Shown: piece after piece, positions 26,275-34,598 of the stretch
Layout of the letters: each line of letters starts with the position of its first letter
Numbering within the stretch: position 1 is the first letter of the stretch
NCBI GenBank assembly: GCA_902560075.1
Contig: CACEKE010000001.1
Location: 147,207-211,206 of the forward strand
Reading direction: 5' to 3'
Source: an uncultured Pelagibacteraceae bacterium
GTDB taxonomy: Bacteria; Pseudomonadota; Alphaproteobacteria; Pelagibacterales; Pelagibacteraceae
Length of the DNA: 64,000 bases
Translations under genes and position numbers: made by a program
Notes under the pieces: model-generated
Database searches by the model: none
What the model saw: the letters and a program-made list of their open reading frames with translations, nothing else
Told to the model about the DNA's origin: nothing

Positions 26275-26320
26275 GTTCAAATTGGGTTGATTTTATTTTC
26301 AATTGTGTTCAATTTGGGTT
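26275..26320 (+). promoter_or_regulatory. phased direct-repeat operator candidate
   Basis: GTTCAAATTGGGTT at 26275-26288 and GTTCAATTTGGGTT at 26307-26320 match at 13 of 14 positions and start 32 bp apart, close to three helical turns. A weaker third copy (TTCAATTGTGTT) sits between them at 26298-26309. They lie just before the ATG of the downstream regulator and between it and a divergent small gene, which is where an autoregulatory operator would be. Which protein binds is inferred. Confidence 0.5.
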
Positions 26321-26327
26321 TTATATA

Positions 26328-27290
26328 ATGGAAAAACTACCAAGTATAAGTTCTGAAATTAAGAAAGAAGAGGTAAATAAATTTATATTTAATAATTTTA
26401 ATTCAATAAGCCCATATTTTTACAAATTAATTTCAGAGTGGATGTCTGATGCTTATAAAATTTTTAAAGATTTAGACAAATTTTTAATATTAATTTATTT
26501 AATAAATACTGACTTCGAGTTTTTTAGAAGAAATAATTTAAATATAACTTACGAAAATTTTTATAAAGATAAAACGTTAGAAATTAATAAAATCAATCTT
26601 ATACAAATTTCAAAAGATTTAAATATACCTAAAGAAAGTGTTAGAAGAAAAATTTCTGAACTTGAAAAAAAAGGTATTATTAAGAAAAAAGGGAAGAAAA
26701 TCTTTTTAGATAGATCGGCATACGAGTCTCAAGAACCTATTAATACTTTAAAAAATGTATCTGTATTGCTAAGTAAATTCTCAGAAATATCAAAAAAAAA
26801 TAATATAACAAAAAAATCGTTGGATAGAACTGAGGTATCAAAATTAATCAAAAACAATTTTTCTTTTTGTTGGTATCAATTTTTTAAATTTATATTTTCA
26901 TATTGTTACAGATGGCGAAAATACTTTGGAGATTTAGAAATTATGTTGATAGGTATTACGATAGCCTTTAACTCAGTTACAACAGCATCTATAAAACTTA
27001 AGGGCATAGAATCATATATTGATAAATGGAGGGAAGAAATTCTTCAAAACAGTATTCGTGGAATCAATGCAATGTCTATATCTGAAATTACAGGGATACC
27101 AAGACCAACAGTTATAAGAAAGATTAACTCTTTAATTAAATTAAACATGGTTGAAATGGATAAAAATAAACTTCTTAATATTAAGTTTAATAACAAATCT
27201 TATAAAGAGACTTCAGAATTACAAAATGAAACGATTAATGATTTGGGTGTTTTCATTACTAGAACTTTCAATCAGATCAATTTTAATTAG
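26328..27290 (+). CDS. regulator with two winged-helix DNA-binding domains
   Basis: A 320-residue protein with two separate winged-helix-like motifs: IQISKDLNIPKESVRRKISE near residues 92-111 and ISEITGIPRPTVIRKINS near 250-268, each followed by a beta wing. The middle region is helical and hydrophobic in places and could be a dimerisation or ligand part. MarR/IclR/GntR-like domains show the same helix-turn-helix shape, but I do not recognise this tandem arrangement. Direct repeats just upstream suggest it controls its own gene and the divergent small gene. Targets unknown. Confidence 0.65.
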   Translation: MEKLPSISSEIKKEEVNKFIFNNFNSISPYFYKLISEWMSDAYKIFKDLDKFLILIYLINTDFEFFRRNNLNITYENFYKDKTLEINKINLIQISKDLNIPKESVRRKISELEKKGIIKKKGKKIFLDRSAYESQEPINTLKNVSVLLSKFSEISKKNNITKKSLDRTEVSKLIKNNFSFCWYQFFKFIFSYCYRWRKYFGDLEIMLIGITIAFNSVTTASIKLKGIESYIDKWREEILQNSIRGINAMSISEITGIPRPTVIRKINSLIKLNMVEMDKNKLLNIKFNNKSYKETSELQNETINDLGVFITRTFNQINFN

Positions 27291-28131
27291 AATTTCTTAA
27301 TAAGTACATGAATATAAATGCAGTTATATACATTATTAATGCATATGCTGCGGTGGGTATTACATAAATAATGTCATTAAAAATTTGTGTTGCAACAAAA
27401 ACTGCCAATGTACCATTTTGTAAACCACATTCAATTGCTATACATCTTCTTTGTTCTATATTTGATGAAAAAACCTTAGCCAAATAATATGCAAATATCA
27501 TCATGACTATATTAAGAGTTAATACAATAACGCCTGCTTGAGATAAATAAGACAAAATATTATTTCTCTCCTCTATCCAAATAGCTGTAAATACAATTAA
27601 AAATAAAAATCCTGTCGTTCTTTCTATAAATTTTATATTGTTCGAAATAAAATTTTCATTAAATTTTCTAATTATCATTCCAATAAATACTGGTAAAGTA
27701 ACTACACCTGCCATTTTTAAAGCTATTCCAGTCATAGTAATTTCTTCAGATATATTTGAAACTCCAATAACTTCTGCAGATGAAAAAACAATTAATGGAA
27801 CAGATAGTATACTAATTAAACTACACACAGCGGTTAATGAAATAGATAATGCTACATCTCCTCTAGCAAATTTTGTCATCACATTTGAGGTCACTCCTCC
27901 GGGTGCTGCAGCAATAATCATTACTCCTAATGCTATAGCTGTTGGTACTTTAATTACTAAAAGTAAAATATAAGCAATAATTGGTAAAAGAACTATTTGG
28001 GAAATAATTCCTACAAAAAAAATTTTTGGGTTTTGTAAAACTCTTTTGAAATCGTTTACAGTAAGACCTAACCCTAAGCCAAGCATTATTAATGCGAGTG
28101 CTAAAGGAGCTATTTTAGTAACTATGTCCAT
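27283..28131 (-). CDS. bile acid:sodium symporter (BASS) family transporter
   Basis: A 282-residue inner-membrane protein with about nine predicted helices. The family signature AAAPGGVTSNVMTKFARGD near residues 74-92 and ECGLQNGTLAVFVATQIF near 234-251 are clear. BASS proteins import organic anions such as bile acids, pyruvate or pantothenate with sodium. The marine substrate is unknown. The gene is convergent with the two-winged-helix regulator, overlapping its end by 8 bp. Confidence 0.9.
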   Translation of the reverse strand: MDIVTKIAPLALALIMLGLGLGLTVNDFKRVLQNPKIFFVGIISQIVLLPIIAYILLLVIKVPTAIALGVMIIAAAPGGVTSNVMTKFARGDVALSISLTAVCSLISILSVPLIVFSSAEVIGVSNISEEITMTGIALKMAGVVTLPVFIGMIIRKFNENFISNNIKFIERTTGFLFLIVFTAIWIEERNNILSYLSQAGVIVLTLNIVMMIFAYYLAKVFSSNIEQRRCIAIECGLQNGTLAVFVATQIFNDIIYVIPTAAYALIMYITAFIFMYLLRNSN

Positions 28132-28176
28132 AACCTTAAAGGTCTAAGATATTTTAGGCAAGTTTACTGAGGTAAA

Positions 28177-28359
28177 TTATTTGTGAGACGAAGCGCAAAT
28201 ATCCTTAATAACTGGTGTATTAGCACAATCTCCACATTTCGTTACTTGAACTATACAACCATCATCTAGTTTTTTTACATCCACAACTCTATGACATTTT
28301 GAACAAGTCGACGAAATTGTTAATCCACATTTTCTGCAATTATAAGTTTCGAGTTCCAT
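28177..28359 (-). CDS. small zinc-ribbon protein, candidate Fur-regulated
   Basis: A 60-residue cysteine-rich protein: YNCRKCG, STCSKCH, TKCGDC and a late DIC give four cysteine clusters, enough for two zinc sites. No membrane segment or signal. Function unknown; it could be a metal chaperone, a redox or regulatory zinc protein. Two Fur-type boxes lie at 28411-28425 and 28466-28480, upstream of this gene on its strand, and no other gene shares that 140-bp gap on the same strand. Metal control is therefore a reasonable inference. Confidence 0.65.
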   Translation of the reverse strand: MELETYNCRKCGLTISSTCSKCHRVVDVKKLDDGCIVQVTKCGDCANTPVIKDICASSHK

Positions 28360-28410
28360 ATTAAGATATTTAATCTGAAAAAATTTTATTTCAATTACTT
28401 TTGTTAAAAA

Positions 28411-28425
28411 TGATAATCATTATCA
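28411..28425. promoter_or_regulatory. Fur-type box 1
   Basis: TGATAATCATTATCA is a perfect 7-1-7 palindrome and the classic Fur core. It lies 52 bp upstream of the zinc-ribbon ATG on the minus strand. Binding by Fur rather than a relative such as Mur cannot be read from the site. Confidence 0.7.
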
Positions 28426-28465
28426 AAAAAAATTAAGTAAAAAAAAAATTATTTTTTAATTTTAT

Positions 28466-28480
28466 TGAGAATGATTTTCA
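28466..28480. promoter_or_regulatory. Fur-type box 2
   Basis: TGAGAATGATTTTCA fits the 7-1-7 pattern with one mismatched pair. It is 55 bp from box 1, on the far side from the zinc-ribbon gene, and 20 bp from the end of the psiE-like gene. Two sites would allow cooperative binding. Confidence 0.5.
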
Positions 28481-28499
28481 TTACTACGGATGAATGAAT

Positions 28500-28877
28500 T
28501 TATTTTTTTCTTTTTGATATTCCAAGTTTTTCGCTATGTCTTAATCTTAAAACAACTATTGCAGCAGCAATTAACAATATAGCACCCGCTTCATATAATA
28601 ATGCCGATGGATCCATTGATTTACCTTGAAGTATAATAAATCGACTAAGTGCAGTAATTGCAATTAACAAAGGCAACGAAATAGATATAGATTGTTGTTC
28701 CCAAAATACCCGGACCATAGCCATCACCTCTAAATACAGAAACATTAAGAGTAGATCTGCTAATGTAACACTTTGGTTCAAAAACATAGTTCTTATTTCG
28801 ATACCAACAGCAATTACTGTGCTAACAAGAATTACTCCTAGTAGAATTAATTGCAAAGTTTTAGTAATGTTATCCAT
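28500..28877 (-). CDS. psiE: PsiE family membrane protein
   Basis: A 125-residue protein of the phosphate-starvation-inducible PsiE family, with four predicted membrane helices. The segment LYLEVMAMVRVFWEQ near residues 48-62 with a charged pair in the membrane, followed by a conserved PLLIAITALSRFIIL, is characteristic. Molecular role is unknown in any organism. No Pho-box-like repeat is evident upstream. The two Fur-type boxes lie past its stop codon and so are not its promoter. Confidence 0.85.
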   Translation of the reverse strand: MDNITKTLQLILLGVILVSTVIAVGIEIRTMFLNQSVTLADLLLMFLYLEVMAMVRVFWEQQSISISLPLLIAITALSRFIILQGKSMDPSALLYEAGAILLIAAAIVVLRLRHSEKLGISKRKK

Positions 28878-28918
28878 ATAAAGTTAGAGTTATCATTTTT
28901 AAATTATAATTCAATTTA

Positions 28919-29479
28919 TTAATTTATTTCTAAATTACCTAATATGTTAAGTTTTTTGTCTGTTATAATCATCTCACCAGAAGAAGTGCCCTTATTAAGC
29001 AGTTCTGAAATTACCACAAAATGAGTAACAATTATTAAATTAGAATCACTGTCCCAATTATTAATGAAATTTTTTAAATCCTTAATTTGTTTAGACCTAT
29101 TTTTAGCAAACCTAGTCTCATAAAAAGAGTTTAAAGCATTAAATGTTTGAAAATTTTCAAAAGCTATCTTTGCAGTTTCTTTACATCTGCACCATTCACT
29201 TGATAAAACTTTATCAATTTTAATATTATTTATTTTAAAAAAATTACCAATTTTTTCAGATTGTAATCTTCCTTTTGAACTTAAATTTCTTTGGGTTTTG
29301 CAATCATTTATATCAAAATTATCTGGGTCACCATTACCTGGAGCTAAAGCATGTCTTAAAAAAACTATTTTTTTTCCTAGTTTTAAATCTTGTACCAATG
29401 AGTTTTCTGAATATGATAAATTTGTATTTAATACTAGTAAGGATATAAAAAAAAATATTTTAAAAAACTTATATTTCAA
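28919..29479 (-). CDS. secreted histidine phosphatase superfamily protein
   Basis: A 186-residue protein with an N-terminal signal peptide (FFFISLLVLNTNLSYS) and a histidine-phosphatase core: IVFLRHALAPG with the catalytic RH near residues 41-43, a RCKETAK stretch near 115, and the second histidine in IVTHFVV near 155. It should be a periplasmic phosphatase of unknown substrate, possibly releasing phosphate from organic esters. The last cysteine-rich SSEWCRC is unusual. Neighbours give no pathway clue. Confidence 0.85.
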   Translation of the reverse strand: MKYKFFKIFFFISLLVLNTNLSYSENSLVQDLKLGKKIVFLRHALAPGNGDPDNFDINDCKTQRNLSSKGRLQSEKIGNFFKINNIKIDKVLSSEWCRCKETAKIAFENFQTFNALNSFYETRFAKNRSKQIKDLKNFINNWDSDSNLIIVTHFVVISELLNKGTSSGEMIITDKKLNILGNLEIN

Positions 29480-29500
29480 TTTTTTTTTTCTTTCTCTCTT

Positions 29501-29896
29501 TTAATATGCCTTCAATAGTATCGTAGGCATAATCACTATACGGTGTCTTTCTTTATAATGCTTCTTTTTTTTATTTAACGGCATTAAATCTCTGTGTTTT
29601 TTTGATTTGTATCTTTTTCTTAAAGTTTTTTCAGAAATATTTTTTGTTTTGAAATCATCGATTGATTGATCTGTTGAGTGTTTAAAAATTTTAGATAATG
29701 GCAGTTTGTTACCGTAATGACCAAAAATTAAACCTTGTCTCTCAGTTTCTTTCCTAGTTAATATTTTTTTATTTCTAAAAGTTTTTTTTGTCCAATAGCT
29801 TGGTTTTGAATTAATTATTTTCTGTATTTCAATATTAGTTCTGATGTTCCATTGATTATGACCTTTTGGATTTCTGTTCAAACTTTTTGATGACAT
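29501..29896 (-). CDS. small basic protein, unknown function
   Basis: A 131-residue, strongly basic, lysine- and arginine-rich protein (KKHYKERHRIVIMPT near the C-terminus) with no signal or membrane segment. Such composition suggests nucleic acid binding, but no known domain is recognisable. It lies between a secreted phosphatase and rmuC in an accessory-looking stretch. Confidence 0.5.
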   Translation of the reverse strand: MSSKSLNRNPKGHNQWNIRTNIEIQKIINSKPSYWTKKTFRNKKILTRKETERQGLIFGHYGNKLPLSKIFKHSTDQSIDDFKTKNISEKTLRKRYKSKKHRDLMPLNKKKKHYKERHRIVIMPTILLKAY

Positions 29897-29924
29897 AAAA
29901 ACTAAATGTTAAATTCGGTTATAT

Positions 29925-30941
29925 TCAATTATTATTAATTTCATCTTTTATTTTTTGCATATTAGATTGCATTTTTTCAGCAGAGGACGTTACAGCTTGC
30001 GCGTCCGCATAAGCTTTTTTCATATTGTTTTCATGTTTTAAAGTATTATCATTTAATTGATCTATTGAATTGGTTAACGCTTCAAGATGTTTAACAAACA
30101 TTTTTGCTTTTTGATCACCCTCTATTTGGTTAAAACCTAAAAGTATAGCACCACAATAGGCTGCAAAAGTTGAAGGACCCATAAAAGTAACTTTAAGTGA
30201 ATCTTGGACCTTAGAAATCCATAATTCTTTTTCCTCATTCACATGTGTTGTAACTTCATGGTAAAGGCTTTCACTTGGTATATAAACACAAGCAAAACCC
30301 ACACTAATTGCACTATCTATATATTTCTTTTTTACCTCTTTTGCTTTATCACGGTAATCATTAATAATTTTTTTAAACAAATCCTCTTTTTCTTTTTTAA
30401 TTCTTTGTTGCTCTATTTCATCTGTTGTTTCTGCTTTTCTTAATTCTAAAAGTTTTTCATAGGATGTTTTAGGCCAGTGAGCATCGATTGGTAAATATAA
30501 ACCTGTTGGATGCTTTATAGCGAATTCAACAGTAAGGCTTTTACCATCTTTTTTAATGGTTAAGTTTTTCTCCCATTGCTTTTCATAAACAAGTCCAGAA
30601 TTTCTAAACAAATTTTCTAATAGTAATTCACCAGTTGTTCCAAACTTTTTAGATCCTGTAAGGCTATCTACTAATCTATTATGTGCTGTTAAAATATTTT
30701 CTGATTTAGTCTCGAGTATACCTTTGTTTGTGCCTGCATCAGTCGAAATAGTAGTTAATGTATTTTTTACATTATCAATTTGGTTATTTATGTCATGAAT
30801 TATTTTATCTCTAAATCCCTCATGATCTGACTTACTGTAAACATCTCCATCACTGTCTTTCTTCTTTTTTAAATCTAATAAAATTAGAACTGCGATAATT
30901 ATTAAAACTAAAATTAATAATAAATTAAAATATTGAATCAT
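29925..30941 (-). CDS. rmuC: DNA recombination protein RmuC
   Basis: A 338-residue RmuC, shorter than the roughly 450-475 typical of E. coli. A membrane anchor at residues 3-22 (FNLLLILVLIIIAVLIL) precedes a coiled coil, then the RmuC nuclease-like core: LLENLFRNSGL, VEFAIKHPTGLYLPIDAHWPK (PD-(D/E)xK-like) and YIPSESLYHEV. It is linked to control of inversions at short repeats. Two small genes upstream overlap by 4 bp and 1 bp, forming a compact operon. Confidence 0.88.
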   Translation of the reverse strand: MIQYFNLLLILVLIIIAVLILLDLKKKKDSDGDVYSKSDHEGFRDKIIHDINNQIDNVKNTLTTISTDAGTNKGILETKSENILTAHNRLVDSLTGSKKFGTTGELLLENLFRNSGLVYEKQWEKNLTIKKDGKSLTVEFAIKHPTGLYLPIDAHWPKTSYEKLLELRKAETTDEIEQQRIKKEKEDLFKKIINDYRDKAKEVKKKYIDSAISVGFACVYIPSESLYHEVTTHVNEEKELWISKVQDSLKVTFMGPSTFAAYCGAILLGFNQIEGDQKAKMFVKHLEALTNSIDQLNDNTLKHENNMKKAYADAQAVTSSAEKMQSNMQKIKDEINNN

Positions 30942-31228
30942 TCTATCTCCTTAGTATTTTGCTTATTTTTGATATCATTTAATAATTCAATTTCTTTACT
31001 TATCATTTCATACTTGTGTTTATCGAATACGTAATTAAAAAATTTAAATGTATTATATGGTATAAAATAAATTTTTAATATTAGGTTTAAAAAAGGTTTA
31101 TTTTTATAATATTCTCTTTTAGCACGGTTATGCAGCATTCTATGTGTCAAAAGCCACTTTAAATAGCCTTGCCATTCAAGCCTATTTTTCAATCTTTGGT
31201 TAATAATTTCATTTAAATCATTTTTCAT
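30938..31228 (-). CDS. unknown small protein upstream of rmuC
   Basis: A 96-residue charged protein with a weak hydrophobic stretch near residues 47-67 (FLNLILKIYFIPYNTFKFFNYV). No recognisable family. Its stop overlaps the rmuC start by 4 bp and its start overlaps the next small gene's stop by 1 bp, so it is translationally coupled to rmuC. A partner of RmuC is an inference from coupling only. Confidence 0.55.
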   Translation of the reverse strand: MKNDLNEIINQRLKNRLEWQGYLKWLLTHRMLHNRAKREYYKNKPFLNLILKIYFIPYNTFKFFNYVFDKHKYEMISKEIELLNDIKNKQNTKEIE

Positions 31229-31506
31229 TAGTGCAATACCCTTCCCTCATGAATTTTGTGCTCATGATGTATTTTAGATAAAATTAATCTGATACGTCTT
31301 GAAAGTTTTTCCCAATTTTTATTACTTTTTTTGTGTGAATTTAACCACGGGAGGTTAGATTGTTCAATTTTTAAAAATTTTACTATCATTTCATCGACTT
31401 CCCTTAAAAGATTTTGTCTTTCAAGAGGGGTATAATCACTCAGCAAATATATTAGCTTTTTATGATCACTTTTTTCTTCTTTAAGTATTTTATTTCCCTT
31501 TTTCAT
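31228..31506 (-). CDS. unknown small protein, first gene of the rmuC operon
   Basis: A 92-residue soluble, highly charged helical protein (TPLERQNLLREVDEMIVKFL near residues 26-45) with late histidine-rich HHEHKIHEGRVLH. Family not recognised. It opens the run of three coupled genes ending in rmuC. Upstream lies the decayed small-gene region. Confidence 0.55.
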   Translation of the reverse strand: MKKGNKILKEEKSDHKKLIYLLSDYTPLERQNLLREVDEMIVKFLKIEQSNLPWLNSHKKSNKNWEKLSRRIRLILSKIHHEHKIHEGRVLH

Positions 31507-31720
31507 ATTTTCCTTTCAAATTTGAGTTTTGTCTTTGGAAAATACAAATCTATCAATTAATCCAAAATCAAAACTCATGTTTTGTTTGGTTAATATGATA
31601 AAACTGTTTGAAATAATTTAACGGTGTGTTCAGTTAAATAATTGTCTAAACTAGTAAATCAATTAACTAAAAACTAAAGTAACATAATAATTTTATAAAT
31701 CAAGTAGATTATTTTTTATT
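31507..31720. other. non-coding stretch, no feature recognised
   Basis: About 214 bp, AT-rich, between the rmuC operon and the decayed small gene. I see no open reading frame of note, no strong hairpin with a T-run and no tRNA. It probably holds the rmuC operon promoter. Confidence 0.5.
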
Positions 31721-31777
31721 TTAAAACTTTTTTTTAAATTTAAAATAGTCTTTTATTGATTGTATTTTTATTTTCAT
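31721..31777 (-). pseudogene. decayed copy of the 56-residue small gene
   Basis: From the ATG at 31777 it reads MKIKIQSIKDYFKFKKKF and stops after 18 residues. The first 14 residues match the 56-residue gene at 7671-7841 with two substitutions, after which the sequence diverges. The upstream leader is also shared. It is a truncated relic, or a shorter variant, of the same gene. Confidence 0.7.
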
Positions 31778-31840
31778 TTGTCTCTTTTAGAGTTGTTTTT
31801 AAAGTCCTCACGAGTAGAGTTTAGTTCTAAATCAGGACTA
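31778..31840 (-). promoter_or_regulatory. conserved structured 5' leader, copy 2
   Basis: Closely similar to 7842-7904. On the minus strand AGTCCT (31834-31839) can pair with AGGACT (31803-31808) around a 25-nt loop, the same geometry as copy 1, where the second arm is GGGACT. The base of the leader carries an AGAG ribosome-binding stretch. The RNA structure has outlived its gene here. Confidence 0.5.
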
Positions 31841-31852
31841 TTTTTCCATCAT

Positions 31853-32284
31853 TTAGTTAGGTTTATAGAAAGTGCACCATTCTTTTGCATAACTCATACT
31901 TGGTGAAATTCCTAAATAATTATCGTTATATGGTTTTGGGTTATCTAAACTAAAAATTCTTATAGCTTGAAAGTCTATATTGGTACCTCCATTGAACCAA
32001 TATTCCAAATTATGTGCAAAATAGATGTTATTTTCTGAAATTCTCTCACAACTTTGAGCTAAATCAATAAAGTTCCATACATCAGAAATTCGATTAAGCC
32101 TTTTTGTATTTTTATTCACCTCCCAAATTGTATTTCCACGAGGTCTATTCTCTACAATTATGGTTCTACCATCATTAATATTATAAATAGATTTAATATC
32201 GAATGGTTTATGTGGATAAGTAATATTTAGGTCTTTAGAATAAGCTGAGCATGATAAAATAATAAAAATAAAAATAAATCGCAT
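31853..32284 (-). CDS. predicted secreted or lipoprotein, unknown function
   Basis: A 143-residue protein with an N-terminal hydrophobic segment, MRFIFIFIILSCSAYS. The IILSC sequence resembles a lipobox, so it may be a lipoprotein, or be cleaved after SAYS. The mature part is mixed beta/loop, with two further cysteines near residues 79 and 137. I do not recognise it. It is divergent from the DNA methyltransferase across 71 bp and precedes the leader and relic gene on its own strand. Confidence 0.6.
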   Translation of the reverse strand: MRFIFIFIILSCSAYSKDLNITYPHKPFDIKSIYNINDGRTIIVENRPRGNTIWEVNKNTKRLNRISDVWNFIDLAQSCERISENNIYFAHNLEYWFNGGTNIDFQAIRIFSLDNPKPYNDNYLGISPSMSYAKEWCTFYKPN

Positions 32285-32355
32285 AAATTATACTAAATTT
32301 TAAATATGTTTAAATTTTGCCTGAGTATTTTAAAGTTTTAGATGTGATATATTAA

Positions 32356-33531
32356 ATGCGAATCAAATTTATGAAAAAAGAACAATATTCACTATTTCAA
32401 AGTAGCGAAGACTGGCAGACTAAAAAATTTACCAAGCCTAATGCAATCATTAGAGTAGGCAGCCTTTTTTCAGGGATTGGTGCTTTTGAGCAAGCATTAG
32501 AGATACTAGGTTTAAAAAGTGAAATTTCTTTTGCATGCGATAATGACGAATTTGTCAAACAAAGCTTTTTTGCGAATTACAACATAAAAGAAAATAATTG
32601 GTATGATGATGTTTTAAAGTTAGATACAAAAAAATACAAAAATAAAATAGATTTACTAGTGGGGGGTGCCCCTTGCCAGTCATTCTCTATGGTTGGCAAA
32701 AGAAAAGGTTTAAAAGATGACAGAGGAAATCTTACAATTCATTTCATAAAAAAAATAAATGAAATCAAACCTAAAGTTTTTATTTTTGAGAATGTAAGAG
32801 CACTACTTAGCGTCGATAATGGCTCTGCTTGGAAAACTGTTTTAAAGATGTTCGAAAAAACTGGGTATGATTTTTCTTTTAATCTATTAAATGCAAAAAA
32901 CTTTGGTATTCCACAAAATAGAGAAAGATTATTTGTAATTGGGTTTAAAAATAAAAATGATTTTAGATTTCCAAAACCAATTTCTTTAGAAAATACTATG
33001 CAAGATTTTTTAGAGGGTAAATTTGACGAGAAATTTTATTTACCTCCTAAAGGGATAGCATTTGTAACAAAACAAAAGAATTTAAAAAAAAGATATACAC
33101 AAATTAATGGAAAAATTGCATTATGCCAAAAAAGAAACCAGCAATTTAATTGGCATGGAGATTTTGTGGAAGTAAAAAAATCAGATATAAAAAAATATAT
33201 TTTATCAAATAAAGTTAAAAAATATGTTCTGAGTTCAGGAACAAAAGGATTTTACTCTAAACCTGAAATTGATTTAAAAATTGCACGTCCATTAGTGTCT
33301 ACTATGCACAAGATGCATCGATCAGGTGTAGATAACTATATTTCTCTTAAAAAAGGAAAAATTAGAAAACTTACACCTAGAGAATGTTTAAGATTGATGG
33401 GATTCCCTGATACATTTAAACAAGTTGTTTCAGATACACAAATATACAGACAGGCAGGAAACAGTATTGTTGTTAATATAATCGTAGCCTTGTTGAAAGA
33501 GATGGATATTTCAAAATTTGGAAAAAATTGA
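32356..33531 (+). CDS. DNA (cytosine-5-)-methyltransferase
   Basis: A 391-residue C5-cytosine methyltransferase with all main motifs in order: SGIGAFE near residues 39-45 (motif I), the catalytic GGAPCQSFS with Cys107 (IV), ENV at 145-147 (VI), QNRERLFVIG (VIII), RECLRLMGFPD (IX) and QAGNSIVVNI (X). A variable target-recognition region lies at about 205-320. The ATG at 32371 is an alternative start. It pairs with the HNH nuclease 11 bp downstream and the convergent Z1 helicase gene, so it is most likely the protective arm of a restriction system. Target site unknown. Confidence 0.93.
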   Translation: MRIKFMKKEQYSLFQSSEDWQTKKFTKPNAIIRVGSLFSGIGAFEQALEILGLKSEISFACDNDEFVKQSFFANYNIKENNWYDDVLKLDTKKYKNKIDLLVGGAPCQSFSMVGKRKGLKDDRGNLTIHFIKKINEIKPKVFIFENVRALLSVDNGSAWKTVLKMFEKTGYDFSFNLLNAKNFGIPQNRERLFVIGFKNKNDFRFPKPISLENTMQDFLEGKFDEKFYLPPKGIAFVTKQKNLKKRYTQINGKIALCQKRNQQFNWHGDFVEVKKSDIKKYILSNKVKKYVLSSGTKGFYSKPEIDLKIARPLVSTMHKMHRSGVDNYISLKKGKIRKLTPRECLRLMGFPDTFKQVVSDTQIYRQAGNSIVVNIIVALLKEMDISKFGKN

Positions 33532-33542
33532 AAAAATAAAAA

Positions 33543-34598
33543 ATGTACTCAGCAGATGAAATTATAGAGAGTATAAAAGTAAATATATCAGACTCATTTT
33601 GTCATTTTACTAAGGCTAAAGGGACATCAGGTAACGGAGAAGCTAAGTTATTTGTCAAGGGAATCAAGAGAGTGCATGAAATAAATACTTTTTTTAGCAA
33701 TTTCAGGAAAGATAATGAATACGTATATTCAAGAGAAAACCTTATTGAATATTTAAATGATGCTTCTTATGAATATTTAAATCAATCAATAACTATTAAT
33801 GATGTGCATGGTTACGAAAATGATATAATTAAAAAATATAAACATTTTTTAACTCATGTACGTTCATCTAAAGATAAAATAATAATTACAGAACGGAACT
33901 TTGAAGTTAAAACACAGAAACAAGGTCATTATATTAGACCATTAGATCTTCCAGCTAGATGTGACTGTGGGTCTAAACAGATTACATCTCATCCATGGAA
34001 TTTAATGAGAGATATGGCTCTTCCAAAAATTTCACAGGTTAAAATCGAAAAAGTTAGGCATTTCGGATCAAGTCATTATACATTCTACTTTTTAATTTTT
34101 TTAGATCACGATATTCAAAAAGTTAGTTATCATAATAGTCAAGTTTTGATTGATAAAATTTTAAATGAAATTAACCAAAAATATGTAGGTATAAAAAAAT
34201 TAAGAATGATAGAAGCAAGAGTTGGTCAAGGTTATTTTAGAGAAGAAATTTTAAAGAGAACAAAAATATGCCTTATAACAGGAATTAAAAATTTAAAATT
34301 ATTAGAAGCCGCACATATTAAACCTTGGTCAAGATCTGAGGATATTGAAAAAATTGACGGTTACAATGGTATACTTCTAACTTCAAACTGTCATAAGTTA
34401 TTTGATATAGGATTTATTACTTTTAATGATAATGGCTCATTGTTAAAATCAAGTATTTTAAAAGAAAGTGAATACATCAAATTATTTAAAGAAGATAATA
34501 ACGTAGATAGAAATGTCATTATAAATGAAAAGTCAAAAAAGTACCTCGAATGGCACAGAAAATGGGTATTTGAAAAATTTAATAACTATGAATTTTAA
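33543..34598 (+). CDS. HNH endonuclease, likely restriction enzyme
   Basis: A 351-residue protein. A C-terminal HNH_2-type nuclease occupies about residues 228-295: GQGYFREEILKRTKICLITG, then EAAHIKPW with His258, and NCHKLFDIGFITF with His284. The N-terminal 220 residues carry no domain I recognise; a CDCG pair at 140-143 might bind metal. Lying 11 bp after the methyltransferase, it is the probable nuclease of the system. Its stop overlaps the convergent Z1 gene by 4 bp, so the Z1 and nuclease transcripts meet at their ends. Confidence 0.8.
   Translation: MYSADEIIESIKVNISDSFCHFTKAKGTSGNGEAKLFVKGIKRVHEINTFFSNFRKDNEYVYSRENLIEYLNDASYEYLNQSITINDVHGYENDIIKKYKHFLTHVRSSKDKIIITERNFEVKTQKQGHYIRPLDLPARCDCGSKQITSHPWNLMRDMALPKISQVKIEKVRHFGSSHYTFYFLIFLDHDIQKVSYHNSQVLIDKILNEINQKYVGIKKLRMIEARVGQGYFREEILKRTKICLITGIKNLKLLEAAHIKPWSRSEDIEKIDGYNGILLTSNCHKLFDIGFITFNDNGSLLKSSILKESEYIKLFKEDNNVDRNVIINEKSKKYLEWHRKWVFEKFNNYEF

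Noticed and set aside
30185..30215. TGGACC inside rmuC as another integrase arm site
   Set aside because: A single copy in coding sequence without 11-bp partners; expected by chance.
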